64,000 bases of DNA from Butyrivibrio sp. (GTDB taxonomy: Bacteria; Bacillota; Clostridia; Lachnospirales; Lachnospiraceae): contig JAKVKH010000015.1 in the NCBI GenBank assembly GCA_022486625.1, forward strand, positions 1 through 64,000. The letters are read 5' to 3'. Shown piece after piece: positions 43,806 to 53,304 of the stretch. The position numbers and the translations under genes are program-made. Position 1 is the stretch's first letter, and each line of letters starts with the position of its first letter. The notes under the pieces are model-generated. The model saw nothing but the letters and a program-made list of their open reading frames with translations. It did no database searches and was not told the origin of the DNA.

Positions 43806-44591
43806 ATGGAAGAGAAGAACAGGATTTACTTTGCACGGACATATCGGCGTCTGAAGGCAAATATATGGAAAGGATTCCTTTATGTTCTGTTTCTTGTCTT
43901 ACCGTGTTTCCTTTGGATATTATTTAATATTCACATGTTGACATTCACAATTTCAAAAATTGCGACGCGGATTCTTGGAAGGGAATTTCCCGGAGTCAGC
44001 ATGACAATCAGAGAAAGCAGCTATTCCATATTGGGAACAATGGCATACATTGACATGCCGGATATTTATCCAAATCTGCCATTTATCCTTCTGAATATTC
44101 TGACTGTGGTGATATTGATCCTTTTTCTTGGCTCCGGGAGAAGAAAAGGGAAACCGATTGCCATATTTTTTATGTTGAGCCTTTTAATACATATGATCAC
44201 CTGTGTCTATTTTCTGTTTGCACAAACTGAATTTCCATATTCAATCGGACAGTTCTCTGATCTTTACATGAAACAGCAGATCGGAATCTGGATTACATTT
44301 ACAATCCTTGCCGGAATTGTGACAGGGTTTCTTGGCGGGCGGGGGTATTTATACAAGGTTCTTGCGTTTGCCACAATTATGATCTATTCCATTCTTTTTG
44401 GCGGAATAAGATACATTCTTTTTCTGTATATACTACACAGATTTTCTTTATTGTACATGGGACTGATGTTTTTCTCTTTTGGACCTCTATTTGATTTCCT
44501 GTATCTGGTTGCCATTTACGCGCTGCTGACAGATAAGCTTACCAGAATGTATGATTCACAGAAAGGGAGAGCGGAGTGGAAATGGTCATAG
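43806..44591 (+). CDS. Membrane protein, first gene of the polymer locus
   Basis: 261 aa with about six helices and a basic N-terminus. I do not recognise a family. It has no exosortase triad and no acyltransferase motif that I can see. AGGGGGAAGAGG precedes the ATG. It overlaps the GT2 synthase gene, so it is likely a partner of that enzyme, for example in polymer export or as an accessory subunit. This role is inferred from position only. Confidence 0.75.
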   Translation: MEEKNRIYFARTYRRLKANIWKGFLYVLFLVLPCFLWILFNIHMLTFTISKIATRILGREFPGVSMTIRESSYSILGTMAYIDMPDIYPNLPFILLNILTVVILILFLGSGRRKGKPIAIFFMLSLLIHMITCVYFLFAQTEFPYSIGQFSDLYMKQQIGIWITFTILAGIVTGFLGGRGYLYKVLAFATIMIYSILFGGIRYILFLYILHRFSLLYMGLMFFSFGPLFDFLYLVAIYALLTDKLTRMYDSQKGRAEWKWS

Positions 44592-45850
44592 CAATTATGA
44601 AAGCATATATGATTTTTGTCATAATATTGATGCTTGTTTATACAGTAAGACATTTTCTGTTTGCAATTAATCGTTTATTTGGTAAACAACGTCTGTATTA
44701 TGAAGATATTTATTCCAGCAGAATGAAGAAAGTATCGATACTGATCCCCATGCACAATGAGGAACAGGTTCTTGACTTTGTTCTTCAATCTCTTCTGCAA
44801 TGCGATTATGACAGGGACCGGTTGGAAATTATTCCGATTAATGATAATTCAACGGATCATACAAAGGAACTTTTGGATAAATATCATGAAAAATATGAGT
44901 TTATAAGACCGTTACACAGAAACTGTGCGGACAGAGGAAAGCCGGCAGCATTAAATGATGCCATGAAGATTGCAAGGGGAGAGATTATCATTGTCTTTGA
45001 TGCAGATTACCGACCGGCAAGAGATATGATCAAACAGCTTGCAATTGCGTTGGAGGATCCGGAAGTCGGCGCTGTAATGGGGAGAGTAATTCCATATAAT
45101 ACAAATACAAATCTGCTGACAAGATTAATTAATCTGGAGCGTTCGGGTGGGTATCAGGTTGATCAACAGGCGAGATATAATCTGAGAACAATTCCGCAGT
45201 ACGGAGGAACTGTAGGTGCTTTTCGCAAGGACCTGATGATTGAAATGGGAGGCTTTAATCCAAAAGTTCTTGCCGAAGACACCGAGCTTACGTATCGTCT
45301 TTATACTAACGGCTGGAAGGTAATCTATGCGAATTCAGCTGAATGTTATGAAGAAGCGCCTGAGACCTGGGAAGTTAGAGGACGGCAGATCAGAAGATGG
45401 TCAAGAGGGCATAATGAGGTATTATTCAGATATCTGCTGAAGACGATTTTTTCTCCAAACATGACTTTCAGAGAGAAAACAGACGGAATATTGTTACTAT
45501 TTGTTTATGCAGTCCCTTTTTTTCTGCTGATTGGTCATGGCGTTTCCATTGCCTTGTTTTTTCTGGGTAATATGAATCTGCTGGCAGGCTGGTGGGTACT
45601 TCTTTTTATCGGAGTATATTGCTCGTTTGGAAATTTTGCACCATTTTATGAAATCGGTACAGCGCTGATGCTGGATGGGGTAGCAGGAGAGGCGCGTTTA
45701 CTTCCGCTGATCATGTTCAATTTCTATTTTTACATGTGGAATATCAGCCTGGGTTTTACAGATGCAATTGCGGATGTGGTAACACATCGGAAGGTAAAAT
45801 GGGCAAAGACTGCCAGATTCATTAATAAAGAAGAAAAAGAGGGGACTTAA
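44582..45850 (+). CDS. Processive GT2 polysaccharide synthase
   Basis: About 422 aa. One N-terminal helix (6-28), a GT2 domain, then four C-terminal helices. Catalytic marks: IPMHNEE, Asp88 in INDNST, FDADY (140-142), AEDTE with Asp233, and QIRRW (269-273). This is the processive (cellulose/chitin/PNAG synthase-like) pattern with a membrane channel. No PilZ domain is present, so direct c-di-GMP control is not visible. The start may be ATG 44582 or GTG 44576; both have a nearby GGAG. The polymer's sugar cannot be read. Confidence 0.9.
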   Translation: MVIAIMKAYMIFVIILMLVYTVRHFLFAINRLFGKQRLYYEDIYSSRMKKVSILIPMHNEEQVLDFVLQSLLQCDYDRDRLEIIPINDNSTDHTKELLDKYHEKYEFIRPLHRNCADRGKPAALNDAMKIARGEIIIVFDADYRPARDMIKQLAIALEDPEVGAVMGRVIPYNTNTNLLTRLINLERSGGYQVDQQARYNLRTIPQYGGTVGAFRKDLMIEMGGFNPKVLAEDTELTYRLYTNGWKVIYANSAECYEEAPETWEVRGRQIRRWSRGHNEVLFRYLLKTIFSPNMTFREKTDGILLLFVYAVPFFLLIGHGVSIALFFLGNMNLLAGWWVLLFIGVYCSFGNFAPFYEIGTALMLDGVAGEARLLPLIMFNFYFYMWNISLGFTDAIADVVTHRKVKWAKTARFINKEEKEGT

Positions 45851-45852
45851 GT

Positions 45853-47550
45853 ATGCAGGATATCGTTTTATTGACAGTACTGTTTATTATAATGCTTACG
45901 GGGCCGATCTTTTTTTCTGCAATTTATTTCAAAAAACATAAGGGAAGTATATTACATATTAATCAGGATCGTGTCAGGGACGAACGTTATTTTGGTAAAT
46001 CTTTTGCAGCAATGATAAGGAACAGAATCGGATCAGCAGAGAATGGAGAAATTCAGCTTTCAAAGAATGAGCCATACATTGATGCTGACAGGCATCCTGA
46101 ATACCCGGAAACTGTAGGGGAACTTGTAATAGCCAGAAAGAGTGTTTTTTCAGTACCGCATGGAGTATATAAATTTGAAAAAGAAATATACAGTGGTCAA
46201 AATGCAATTCTGACGCAGGAGCATCTCAGAATCCGGGCGATTTACTCTGCAGATAAAATGATTCTGGGGCGTGGTATATCCGTTATGCGCTGGGTGGATG
46301 CAGAAAGCACACTTGCTGTTTATGATGACTGTGACCTTGGAATCAGTGCGAGTGCCGGAAAAGGTATGAGTATAGGCACAAATTGCAGGTTCAGGAGAAT
46401 TTATGCTCCGGAAGTCAGAATTGGACAATATCCAGATAAGCAGATAGATCCGATGAAGGATAGAGATCCGAGGATACTTAGACTGCCGATCAAAACAGAA
46501 AGTGTCAATCGAAGATATATCAGCAAGGATTTGATTAATGAAGAAGGAATTGTAGAAAATACAATTATTTCATGGAGCAGTGTGGAAGTAATTGAGGGCG
46601 TTATTATTCAGGGAGATGTCCGCTCTCACCATGGCGTCAGACTTTGTCAGAAAGCAGTTGTCTGTGGCAATATTTTTGCTGAGAATGATATTCTTCTTGA
46701 AAAAAATTCTGTAGTGCTTGGCAATGTATTCTCACAGGGGAAAATAATTGTAGAAGATGGTGTAATGATTGGGCAGAAGGGGAGAATATGTTCAGTAATT
46801 GCACGCAGATCAATTACTTTTGGATGTGATGTATTTCTATATGGTTATGCCAGTTGTGAGGAAGGCGGCGTGATTGTACAGAATTCAGAGAGTAAAGATA
46901 ATATATCTGAAAAGCAGTATGGTTTTCTTGATGAACCGGAATTGCTTACGGTTCTTTCATTTAAAGATGTTTATGATTATGAGCATGTTGATCAGCAAGG
47001 CTTCCGGAAAAGAAAGAGACTTGCGAAGGTTACAATTCCGGAGGGTGCATTGCAGATACCGGAAAGCATGTTTTTCGATTGCGAAAAATTAGAAAAGGTG
47101 ATATTGCCGACAAGCATTCAGCAGATCAATGATTATGCATTTGCAGACTGTTTTCTGCTTAATGATCTGGAAAACTTTTGTCGGATGCAGATTACTGAAA
47201 TTGGTGTATCTGCATTTGAAAACTGCAGAATGATTAAAAAATTAAAAATACCAGATACTGTTGTAACGATTCACGGAGCAGCATTTGCCGATTGCGATAA
47301 TCTTGCAGATATCAGATTCAGTGATAAATCTGCACTTGAAAGAATTGAAGATCATTGTTTCCGAAACTGTAGTTCATTGCGTGAATTATGGATACCTGAT
47401 CAGGTTAAAAAAATCGGAATCAGTGCTTTCAGAGGATGCTCCGGATTAAAGAAGCTGTCATTACCTCAGTGTTGTATGAATGAACCAGGGGTAATTCAAC
47501 TTCAGAAAGATGGATTTACGGGAGAAATTGAAATCAGAGAGTTCAGCTGA
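45853..47550 (+). CDS. Membrane-anchored bactofilin-like and leucine-rich-repeat protein
   Basis: 565 aa. A single N-terminal helix (about 4-24) is followed by beta-solenoid repeats up to about 350 (ILGRGISVMRW, VIIQGDVRSHHGV, VVLGNVFSQGKIIVEDGVMIGQ) in the style of polymer-forming bactofilins. Residues about 390-550 are BspA-type leucine-rich repeats (LEKVILPTSIQQINDYAFADC, LKIPDTVVTIHGAAFADC; about six units, here quoted separately). I know of bactofilins and BspA repeats separately; this join looks unusual. It may form a scaffold near the GT2 synthase. The ATG follows GAGGGG, two bases after the synthase stop. Confidence 0.8.
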   Translation: MQDIVLLTVLFIIMLTGPIFFSAIYFKKHKGSILHINQDRVRDERYFGKSFAAMIRNRIGSAENGEIQLSKNEPYIDADRHPEYPETVGELVIARKSVFSVPHGVYKFEKEIYSGQNAILTQEHLRIRAIYSADKMILGRGISVMRWVDAESTLAVYDDCDLGISASAGKGMSIGTNCRFRRIYAPEVRIGQYPDKQIDPMKDRDPRILRLPIKTESVNRRYISKDLINEEGIVENTIISWSSVEVIEGVIIQGDVRSHHGVRLCQKAVVCGNIFAENDILLEKNSVVLGNVFSQGKIIVEDGVMIGQKGRICSVIARRSITFGCDVFLYGYASCEEGGVIVQNSESKDNISEKQYGFLDEPELLTVLSFKDVYDYEHVDQQGFRKRKRLAKVTIPEGALQIPESMFFDCEKLEKVILPTSIQQINDYAFADCFLLNDLENFCRMQITEIGVSAFENCRMIKKLKIPDTVVTIHGAAFADCDNLADIRFSDKSALERIEDHCFRNCSSLRELWIPDQVKKIGISAFRGCSGLKKLSLPQCCMNEPGVIQLQKDGFTGEIEIREFS

Positions 47551-48700
47551 AAAAATAAACGGAGATGCCGAAGACGTGAATATAAATTTTGATAAGAAAA
47601 AACTTTTGGTGATTTTCCTGCTTTGTATCATAATGCTTACTTTACTGTATCCGACAGATCAGCTTGTGAATTCGACCTATTTAAATACAGAAAGCTGTAA
47701 AAAAAAGAAGGAGATGGGAAAAGATCAGTACAATAATGCAGGTTTGCTAAATGGACAGAAACTGTCAGATGAACTTTTGGAGGATAAAAAGTATGTGATT
47801 TATCCGGATCGTGTTTTTTTGCATTTTGATTATCACAGAAGTTATGCGGATCAGAGCGCAAGGCTGGGGAATGCATTGAAGAAGGCAATCGGAACCTGCA
47901 GACTCTATATAATGCCGGCACCAATGAGAGTGTTTACAGAGGAAACAGGAAAGAGCGATTTGGATAATTATACTTTGTTTATGGAAGAAATCGGTCAGCA
48001 TCTGAATCCAGGAATATATCTTGTAGATACATTTCCGGATATCTCAGCACATCAGGATGAATATGTGTTTTTCAGAACCGAAAATTCATGGACAGCAAGA
48101 GGTGCATATTATGGATGCAGGGATCTTTTTGAACTTATGGGAAAAGATATACCGGAAATTGAGAAATATAATGAATATATGTTCAGACCCTTCTGGGGGA
48201 CGACAAGGCATGAATGCAAGGAGGAATATTCAAAAGATTCAGCAATTTATAAAAGCCTGAAGAATATTGAGGAGGATCCGTTGTATTTTTATCTGTCTCC
48301 GAAGTCGGAAAATAGAGAGGAAATTGTTGAAGAAAATTCAGCAGGAGAAATGATCAGGACAAAAAAACCGATGATTACGACAGAAACGGTCGGACTTGGG
48401 GCTTTTGTGGGAAATGATTATGAATATGCCATAGTAGATGGAAAAGGTGCAAAGACCATACTTGTTATTTGTGACAGAACTGGAAATGTGATGGTACCGT
48501 TTCTGGCGGATGAATTCAGAAAAGTATATGTGATTAATATTGAACGTGCGGATGTGACAGCGGAAGAAATCCGGAATATTATAAAGGAGTACGAAGTTTC
48601 AGATGTGCTATGGGTACAGAATGTTCTCAGAATGGGAGATGGGGAATACTGTAAGGTGTTAAATTCAATTATCAGTGATGAAATGGAGAATGAAAAATGA
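47510..48700 (+). CDS. DHHW-like (AlgJ/AlgX-type) envelope protein
   Basis: 396 aa. A membrane anchor at about 31-48 is followed by an outside SGNH-like domain of the DHHW family, which is related to alginate acetylation proteins AlgJ/AlgX. The diagnostic region reads FFRTENSWTARGAYYG (E191-N-S-W194), where typical members have TDHHW, so the catalytic Asp-His pair is replaced. It may be inactive or a binding subunit. The first 41 bases overlap the upstream gene; GTG 47576, with GGAG upstream, is a possible real start (374 aa). It overlaps the next gene by four bases. Confidence 0.74.
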   Translation: MDLREKLKSESSAEKINGDAEDVNINFDKKKLLVIFLLCIIMLTLLYPTDQLVNSTYLNTESCKKKKEMGKDQYNNAGLLNGQKLSDELLEDKKYVIYPDRVFLHFDYHRSYADQSARLGNALKKAIGTCRLYIMPAPMRVFTEETGKSDLDNYTLFMEEIGQHLNPGIYLVDTFPDISAHQDEYVFFRTENSWTARGAYYGCRDLFELMGKDIPEIEKYNEYMFRPFWGTTRHECKEEYSKDSAIYKSLKNIEEDPLYFYLSPKSENREEIVEENSAGEMIRTKKPMITTETVGLGAFVGNDYEYAIVDGKGAKTILVICDRTGNVMVPFLADEFRKVYVINIERADVTAEEIRNIIKEYEVSDVLWVQNVLRMGDGEYCKVLNSIISDEMENEK

Positions 48701-49320
48701 CAGATGTTCTGATACAGATATTTTCTTATTTTGCATATCTGACAGGAATAGAAGGATCCATATGGAAATATCGTTCTTATGGCGATGATGCAATTCTGCT
48801 GATTGCAGTAGTGCTTCTTTTCTTTGGATTTATGGCATTCAGAATTATTTCTTCAACGATGGTGTTTGGCATGATTACAATAGTGATATGCAGGCTTTTT
48901 GAAGCATATATATCTTGGGGGAGTGTGGTGACTGCCTTTGCTGTGATTGGTGTTATCACCGCTTTTCTGTTATATCTTGCACCATATTTTGAGGGTGGTG
49001 TTTTCTGCATTGTACTGGGTGGAATTGCTGGCTGGAATATATCTGAAAGCATACCCGGTATGCTGATTGGAGCTTTTTTGGGAATGATTATGTTCTGCCT
49101 GATTCCTGTGAGTGGAATCTGCGCTATCAGTGCGGTGACAGGGGCTGTACTGTTAAGCGAGAGTGAAAAGTTTCCCATACCGTTGATGGTGGTCATATTT
49201 TGTATTTGTTTTTTCTTTCAGTTATTTATCAGCCGCAGGCAAAAAATATTTTCAAAGAGATGCCCGGAAAAATTGACAGACTTTTTTCATGAAGTGGAAA
49301 GGACGCTCAAAAAATGCTGA
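48697..49320 (+). CDS. Multi-pass membrane protein of the polymer locus
   Basis: 207 aa with about seven helices and a basic C-terminal tail. The middle (APYFEGGVFCIVLGGIAGWN, SIPGMLIGAFLGM) is rich in glycine and hydrophobic residues, like small permeases, but I recognise no family. It is coupled on both sides (ATGA with the DHHW-like gene; 7-base overlap with the VTC gene), so it probably belongs to the same membrane complex. Confidence 0.72.
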   Translation: MTDVLIQIFSYFAYLTGIEGSIWKYRSYGDDAILLIAVVLLFFGFMAFRIISSTMVFGMITIVICRLFEAYISWGSVVTAFAVIGVITAFLLYLAPYFEGGVFCIVLGGIAGWNISESIPGMLIGAFLGMIMFCLIPVSGICAISAVTGAVLLSESEKFPIPLMVVIFCICFFFQLFISRRQKIFSKRCPEKLTDFFHEVERTLKKC

Positions 49321-49997
49321 AGGTTTTCAGAAAGGAAATAAAATATCGTATTCCGGTGGAAACGTATTTGATGCTTGAAGGCAGGCTTGGTTTACTTTTG
49401 GAGAGAGACCGGTATGGAGATCAGGGGGAGTATGTTGTACGATCACAATATTACGATTCTTTCTGCGATCAGGATTTACAGGATAACCTGGATGGATTGA
49501 TGGAGAAAAGAAAAATACGTTTACGGATATATTCTCCGGAAGACTGTTCTGCAAAGCTGGAGTATAAGTGTAAAAGCGGTATGGATGGGCTGAAATATTC
49601 AATTGTGATTTCCAAAAAGGAAGCATTACAGATGGAAAATCATGATTACAGTTTTTTACTGATGCATGAAGAGGAACTTGCCACATTTCTTTATGTTAAG
49701 CTGATGCAGAATGTATATCGCCCGAAAACAATCGTAGAATATCACAGAAGAGCATATACATGCCCTGCAAGTGATATACGTATTACATTTGATTATGACA
49801 TGCGGTTTGCCACCAGCCCGTATGGACTGTTCGATTCGGGGGAGATGTATCAGCCTCTTGGAAACATGGATATGGGAGTGCTGGAGGTAAAATATAATGA
49901 TTTTCTGATTGCACCGGTCAGAGAAATTATACAGCAGATTGATCGGCTTGCAGATGCAAACAGCAAGTATTCACAGGCACGTTTGAGATATATGTAG
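49314..49997 (+). CDS. VTC domain (polyphosphate polymerase-like) protein
   Basis: 227 aa. The tunnel-fold VTC domain has the start FRKEIKYRIP, basic/acidic strand pairs such as KRKIRLRIY and KLEYKCKSG, and the closing LEVKYNDF. In yeast Vtc4 this fold polymerises phosphate from ATP; bacterial copies next to CotH and DUF4956 are of uncertain function. The key basic and acidic residues of the tunnel seem present but I could not check them by alignment. It precedes the DUF4956 gene. Confidence 0.88.
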   Translation: MLKVFRKEIKYRIPVETYLMLEGRLGLLLERDRYGDQGEYVVRSQYYDSFCDQDLQDNLDGLMEKRKIRLRIYSPEDCSAKLEYKCKSGMDGLKYSIVISKKEALQMENHDYSFLLMHEEELATFLYVKLMQNVYRPKTIVEYHRRAYTCPASDIRITFDYDMRFATSPYGLFDSGEMYQPLGNMDMGVLEVKYNDFLIAPVREIIQQIDRLADANSKYSQARLRYM

Positions 49998-50005
49998 GAG
50001 GATAA

Positions 50006-50686
50006 ATGAGAGATTTTATTATTGAGAATCTGACAGATTCGGCATCAATTGAGTTATCAAAAATTGTGATAAATAATGTTATTGCATTGGTGGTTGCCTT
50101 TTTTATTATGTTTACATACAAAATCACCTATTCAGGTACGGCATACAGCAAAAAGTTCAATGTATCAATTGGCACAATTATTATTATAACGACAATGATT
50201 ATGAGTGTGATCAGTAATAATGTTGCGTTATCGCTGGGTATGGTTGGCGCATTATCAATTATCCGTTTCAGAACAGCCGTAAAAGATGTAAGAGATGCCA
50301 CATTTATATTCTGGGCGATAGCTGCAGGAATAGGCTGCGGTGTATCCCAGTATTCGCTGATTGCAATCGGAAGTATTTTTATTCTTATATTTCTGATACT
50401 TACAAAACAGGTTGTTGATTCCAAAAGCCAGTTACTGGTGATCCAGGCTTCAGATTCCGCACAGAATGAAATAGAAGCGGCTGTATCTGATTATTTTGGA
50501 TCTTCCGTACACAGAATCATGAAGAATCTTTCACAAGGAAAGTGTGAAATTGTATACAGCATTAAGGAAGGCGCACTTCAAAAAGGAAAAGAAAAAAACC
50601 TTGTAGATATTTCTCAGTTTATCATGAAAATTGATGGCGTGATCAGTGTTAACCTGTCAGAACAGCAGGATGATATTTCTAGATAA
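50006..50686 (+). CDS. DUF4956 membrane protein
   Basis: 226 aa. Four helices (about 25-135) and a soluble C-terminal domain of about 90 residues. The conserved GMVGALSIIRFRTAVKD loop is the family signature. DUF4956 proteins are encoded beside VTC-domain and CotH genes in many bacteria; their function is unknown. GTAGGAGG precedes the ATG. Confidence 0.88.
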   Translation: MRDFIIENLTDSASIELSKIVINNVIALVVAFFIMFTYKITYSGTAYSKKFNVSIGTIIIITTMIMSVISNNVALSLGMVGALSIIRFRTAVKDVRDATFIFWAIAAGIGCGVSQYSLIAIGSIFILIFLILTKQVVDSKSQLLVIQASDSAQNEIEAAVSDYFGSSVHRIMKNLSQGKCEIVYSIKEGALQKGKEKNLVDISQFIMKIDGVISVNLSEQQDDISR

Positions 50687-50709
50687 AATCGCAGGAAGGG
50701 CAGAGCACA

Positions 50710-52134
50710 ATGAAAAAAAAGTTCATGTGCATATGGATGGCGATAATGCTGCTGGCCGCGGTCATCGCATGCTCATATCTGAACCGCGTGATAATGAAAT
50801 ATGCACCGGCGACAGATTCTGAGAATGACAGGATGCAGGAAGAAGATCAGTATATTGCTCCTGATGCGGAATCTTTGACTTATTACGGACTTGGAGATTT
50901 TCAGACAACATTACCGGTAATCTACATCAATACACAGGGAAATTATGTCAATAAAGCAGAACGGGTAAGAGCCAGTATGGCGGTATTGAATGCAGATCCG
51001 TCAGGCAAAGCAAAATCTGTTTTGGATAAACCGGATTACAGCGAAGCAATTATGATTAAATACCGGGGTGCTTCTTCGTACAATTTTGATAAAAGACAAT
51101 ATCGCTTTGAATTTGTCAGATCGCAGACCAGTAAAAAAACAAAAGAACGTGAATTTCTTGGAATGGGAGAGAACAGCGACTGGGTATTAAACGGCCCTTT
51201 TCTTGATAAGACGCTTCTTCGAAACTGGGTTGCATATCATCTTGGAAAAGATATATTTGAATGGTCCCCTGATTGTCATTTTACAGAGCTTTTTCTGGAT
51301 GGAAACTATAAAGGGGTTTATCTGGCAGTTGAACCGGTAACCAACGGAGAAAGCAGGTTGCGGTTATGCAAATTCGGACTTCTTTCCGGACAGACAGCGT
51401 ATATCATCAGTCGTGAACGTACTGACAGTCAGGATGATCCGTTGGATAATTATGGAACGTTATATGGAAAGACAAATAATCAGGTATTTATTGATTATCC
51501 CTCCAGAAAAGATCTGACAGATACCGAAAAAAAATGGATCACAAAGGATATCAGTAAATTTGAAAAGGCACTGTATACCCGGTTGCCTGAAAGTGACAGC
51601 TATAAAGATTATATTGATGTGCAGAATTTTGCTGATTATTATGTATTTAACCAGATTTTCATGAATTCTGACATGGGTTCTCTTTCTACATATGCGTATA
51701 AGGAACTGGGCGGAAAACTGAAGTTGACAATATGGGATTACAACAATTGCCTGAATAATTATCAGTGGGATGTTGAAGATTTGGATGATTATTATGGCGG
51801 AGAAGGAACATGGTTTGCCGGATTACTTCAGGACAGACTTTTTGTGGATACCGTTGTCAAACGCTATCATGTGCTTCGTAAGACAACACTGTCAGATGAA
51901 AATTTCTGCAGAATGGTTATGCAGGCGCAAAAAATGCTGGGAGATGCGAAAGATCGTAATTTCAAGGTGTGGGGATACACATTTAATGAAAATCTTCTGA
52001 TCGGAGATGATCGTGATATCGAAAATTATGATGAGGCTATTGCTCAGCTGCTGACAGCATATGAACAGAGAACCGCATATCTTGATGCACATATTTCAGA
52101 TTTATATCAAAAATGTGCAGAGGAAAGCAGATAA
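50710..52134 (+). CDS. CotH family protein kinase-like protein
   Basis: 474 aa with an N-terminal signal-anchor (about 6-25), so it acts outside. CotH marks: KYRGASSYNFDKRQYRFEF, GPFLDKTLLRNWVAYHL, FTELFLDGNYKGVYLAVE and the active-site stretch LTIWDYNNCLNNY. Spore CotH phosphorylates coat proteins; surface relatives may phosphorylate or transfer to glycans or proteins. The VTC-DUF4956-CotH trio is a recurrent unit. The stop overlaps the next gene (TAATG). Confidence 0.89.
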   Translation: MKKKFMCIWMAIMLLAAVIACSYLNRVIMKYAPATDSENDRMQEEDQYIAPDAESLTYYGLGDFQTTLPVIYINTQGNYVNKAERVRASMAVLNADPSGKAKSVLDKPDYSEAIMIKYRGASSYNFDKRQYRFEFVRSQTSKKTKEREFLGMGENSDWVLNGPFLDKTLLRNWVAYHLGKDIFEWSPDCHFTELFLDGNYKGVYLAVEPVTNGESRLRLCKFGLLSGQTAYIISRERTDSQDDPLDNYGTLYGKTNNQVFIDYPSRKDLTDTEKKWITKDISKFEKALYTRLPESDSYKDYIDVQNFADYYVFNQIFMNSDMGSLSTYAYKELGGKLKLTIWDYNNCLNNYQWDVEDLDDYYGGEGTWFAGLLQDRLFVDTVVKRYHVLRKTTLSDENFCRMVMQAQKMLGDAKDRNFKVWGYTFNENLLIGDDRDIENYDEAIAQLLTAYEQRTAYLDAHISDLYQKCAEESR

Positions 52135-53300
52135 TGCAGATAAGGAAAAAAATACGAGGAATCATGATGGCTTTCGGGCTGATCATGATTTTGATCTATA
52201 TTATAGCAGATTGCAGATATATCAGCGACAGACATGTGATTGCAGCAGGCAAAATTACGCACTTGCAGGAAGTAATTGAAACAGAAAAATTATGGATCAA
52301 AAGCAATCAGAGTACAGACGGATATATATATATGAATGCGTCTTCAGACCAGCAGAAATCAAGGGAAATAAACCCTTATTTTGCATGTCAGGCTGTACGT
52401 GGCCTTCTGGCAGGAGATGTATCTGCATCTGATATGACAGCAGCAGAGCAGTATATAAACTGGCAGATCAGAATGATCATTGAACAGAACGGAGTGATTA
52501 CAAATTACAGTGAAGCAGATGGAAAACTGAATTCTACAGGAAGCGCGGATTCAGTTGATGCATATATAGCAGTATTTCTTGATCTGACAGGAAGATATAT
52601 CAAGGCCGGAGGGAATATTGACCATCTGCAAAATCTGGATACTGCCCTGACATTATGCAGCGAAGAACTTAAAAAGATTCTGAATAACGGAATGACTGCA
52701 GTTTCAGAAACAAATAAAACGGTTTATCTGATGGATAATGCGGAACTGTATGAAGGATGTCGGCAGATTTCTTCCATGCTGAAAGGCAATGGCGGAAAGT
52801 ATGCGGAGTTGGCTGCATGGTATGGGAAAACTGCCGATGAATGCAAGAGGAAAATTAATGCCTCTTTATGGAATCAGAAAGAAAAAAGATATGAAGTTGG
52901 AATCAACCCTGACGGAAGCAAACTTGAGTTTCAGGGGTGGGATGTTTTTTATCCCGATGCGATTGCACAGATTTATCCGTATATTTGCGGAGTTCAGAAA
53001 AAGAGTGAAGCGATAGATCTGTACCAGCGAATCTGTCAGCAGTATGACTGGCAACATCTTCAGATTCCGGGAGAAGAGTTTGAGTGGCCGGAGCTGGCAT
53101 ATGCGGCAACATTATGCGGAGATCCGGAACGTGCGGAATTATATGTAGATGAATTTGAAAATAAATACGCTGTTCAGCGTAAATATCCGCTTCATACAGC
53201 AAATGCGGGATGGGTAGCGATATCCGGCAGCCATATGATTTCAGAATATCATCAGTGGGAAAATCGTGGGATAATACAGAGTCTTTTTATAAGGAGCTGA
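52134..53300 (+). CDS. Secreted six-hairpin glycosidase-like protein
   Basis: 388 aa. An N-terminal anchor (about 8-28), then an all-helical fold with repeated pairs and acidic residues at repeat ends (SADSVDAYIAVFLDLTG, YLMDNAELYEGC, QGWDVFYPDAIA, EFEWPELAYAA). This is the (alpha/alpha)6 pattern of GH8/GH88-like enzymes; the exact family is not clear. It would trim or cut the polymer made by the GT2 enzyme, like the endoglucanase of cellulose loci. ATG 52134 overlaps the cotH stop; the longer start at 52113 is rejected. Confidence 0.72.
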   Translation: MQIRKKIRGIMMAFGLIMILIYIIADCRYISDRHVIAAGKITHLQEVIETEKLWIKSNQSTDGYIYMNASSDQQKSREINPYFACQAVRGLLAGDVSASDMTAAEQYINWQIRMIIEQNGVITNYSEADGKLNSTGSADSVDAYIAVFLDLTGRYIKAGGNIDHLQNLDTALTLCSEELKKILNNGMTAVSETNKTVYLMDNAELYEGCRQISSMLKGNGGKYAELAAWYGKTADECKRKINASLWNQKEKRYEVGINPDGSKLEFQGWDVFYPDAIAQIYPYICGVQKKSEAIDLYQRICQQYDWQHLQIPGEEFEWPELAYAATLCGDPERAELYVDEFENKYAVQRKYPLHTANAGWVAISGSHMISEYHQWENRGIIQSLFIRS

Positions 53301-53304
53301 AATA

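Noticed and set aside
43806-44591. Second exosortase-like protein at the head of the polymer locus
   Set aside because: It is multi-pass and has an R...H pair in one helix region, but there is no conserved Cys motif and no order of catalytic residues as in XrtG.
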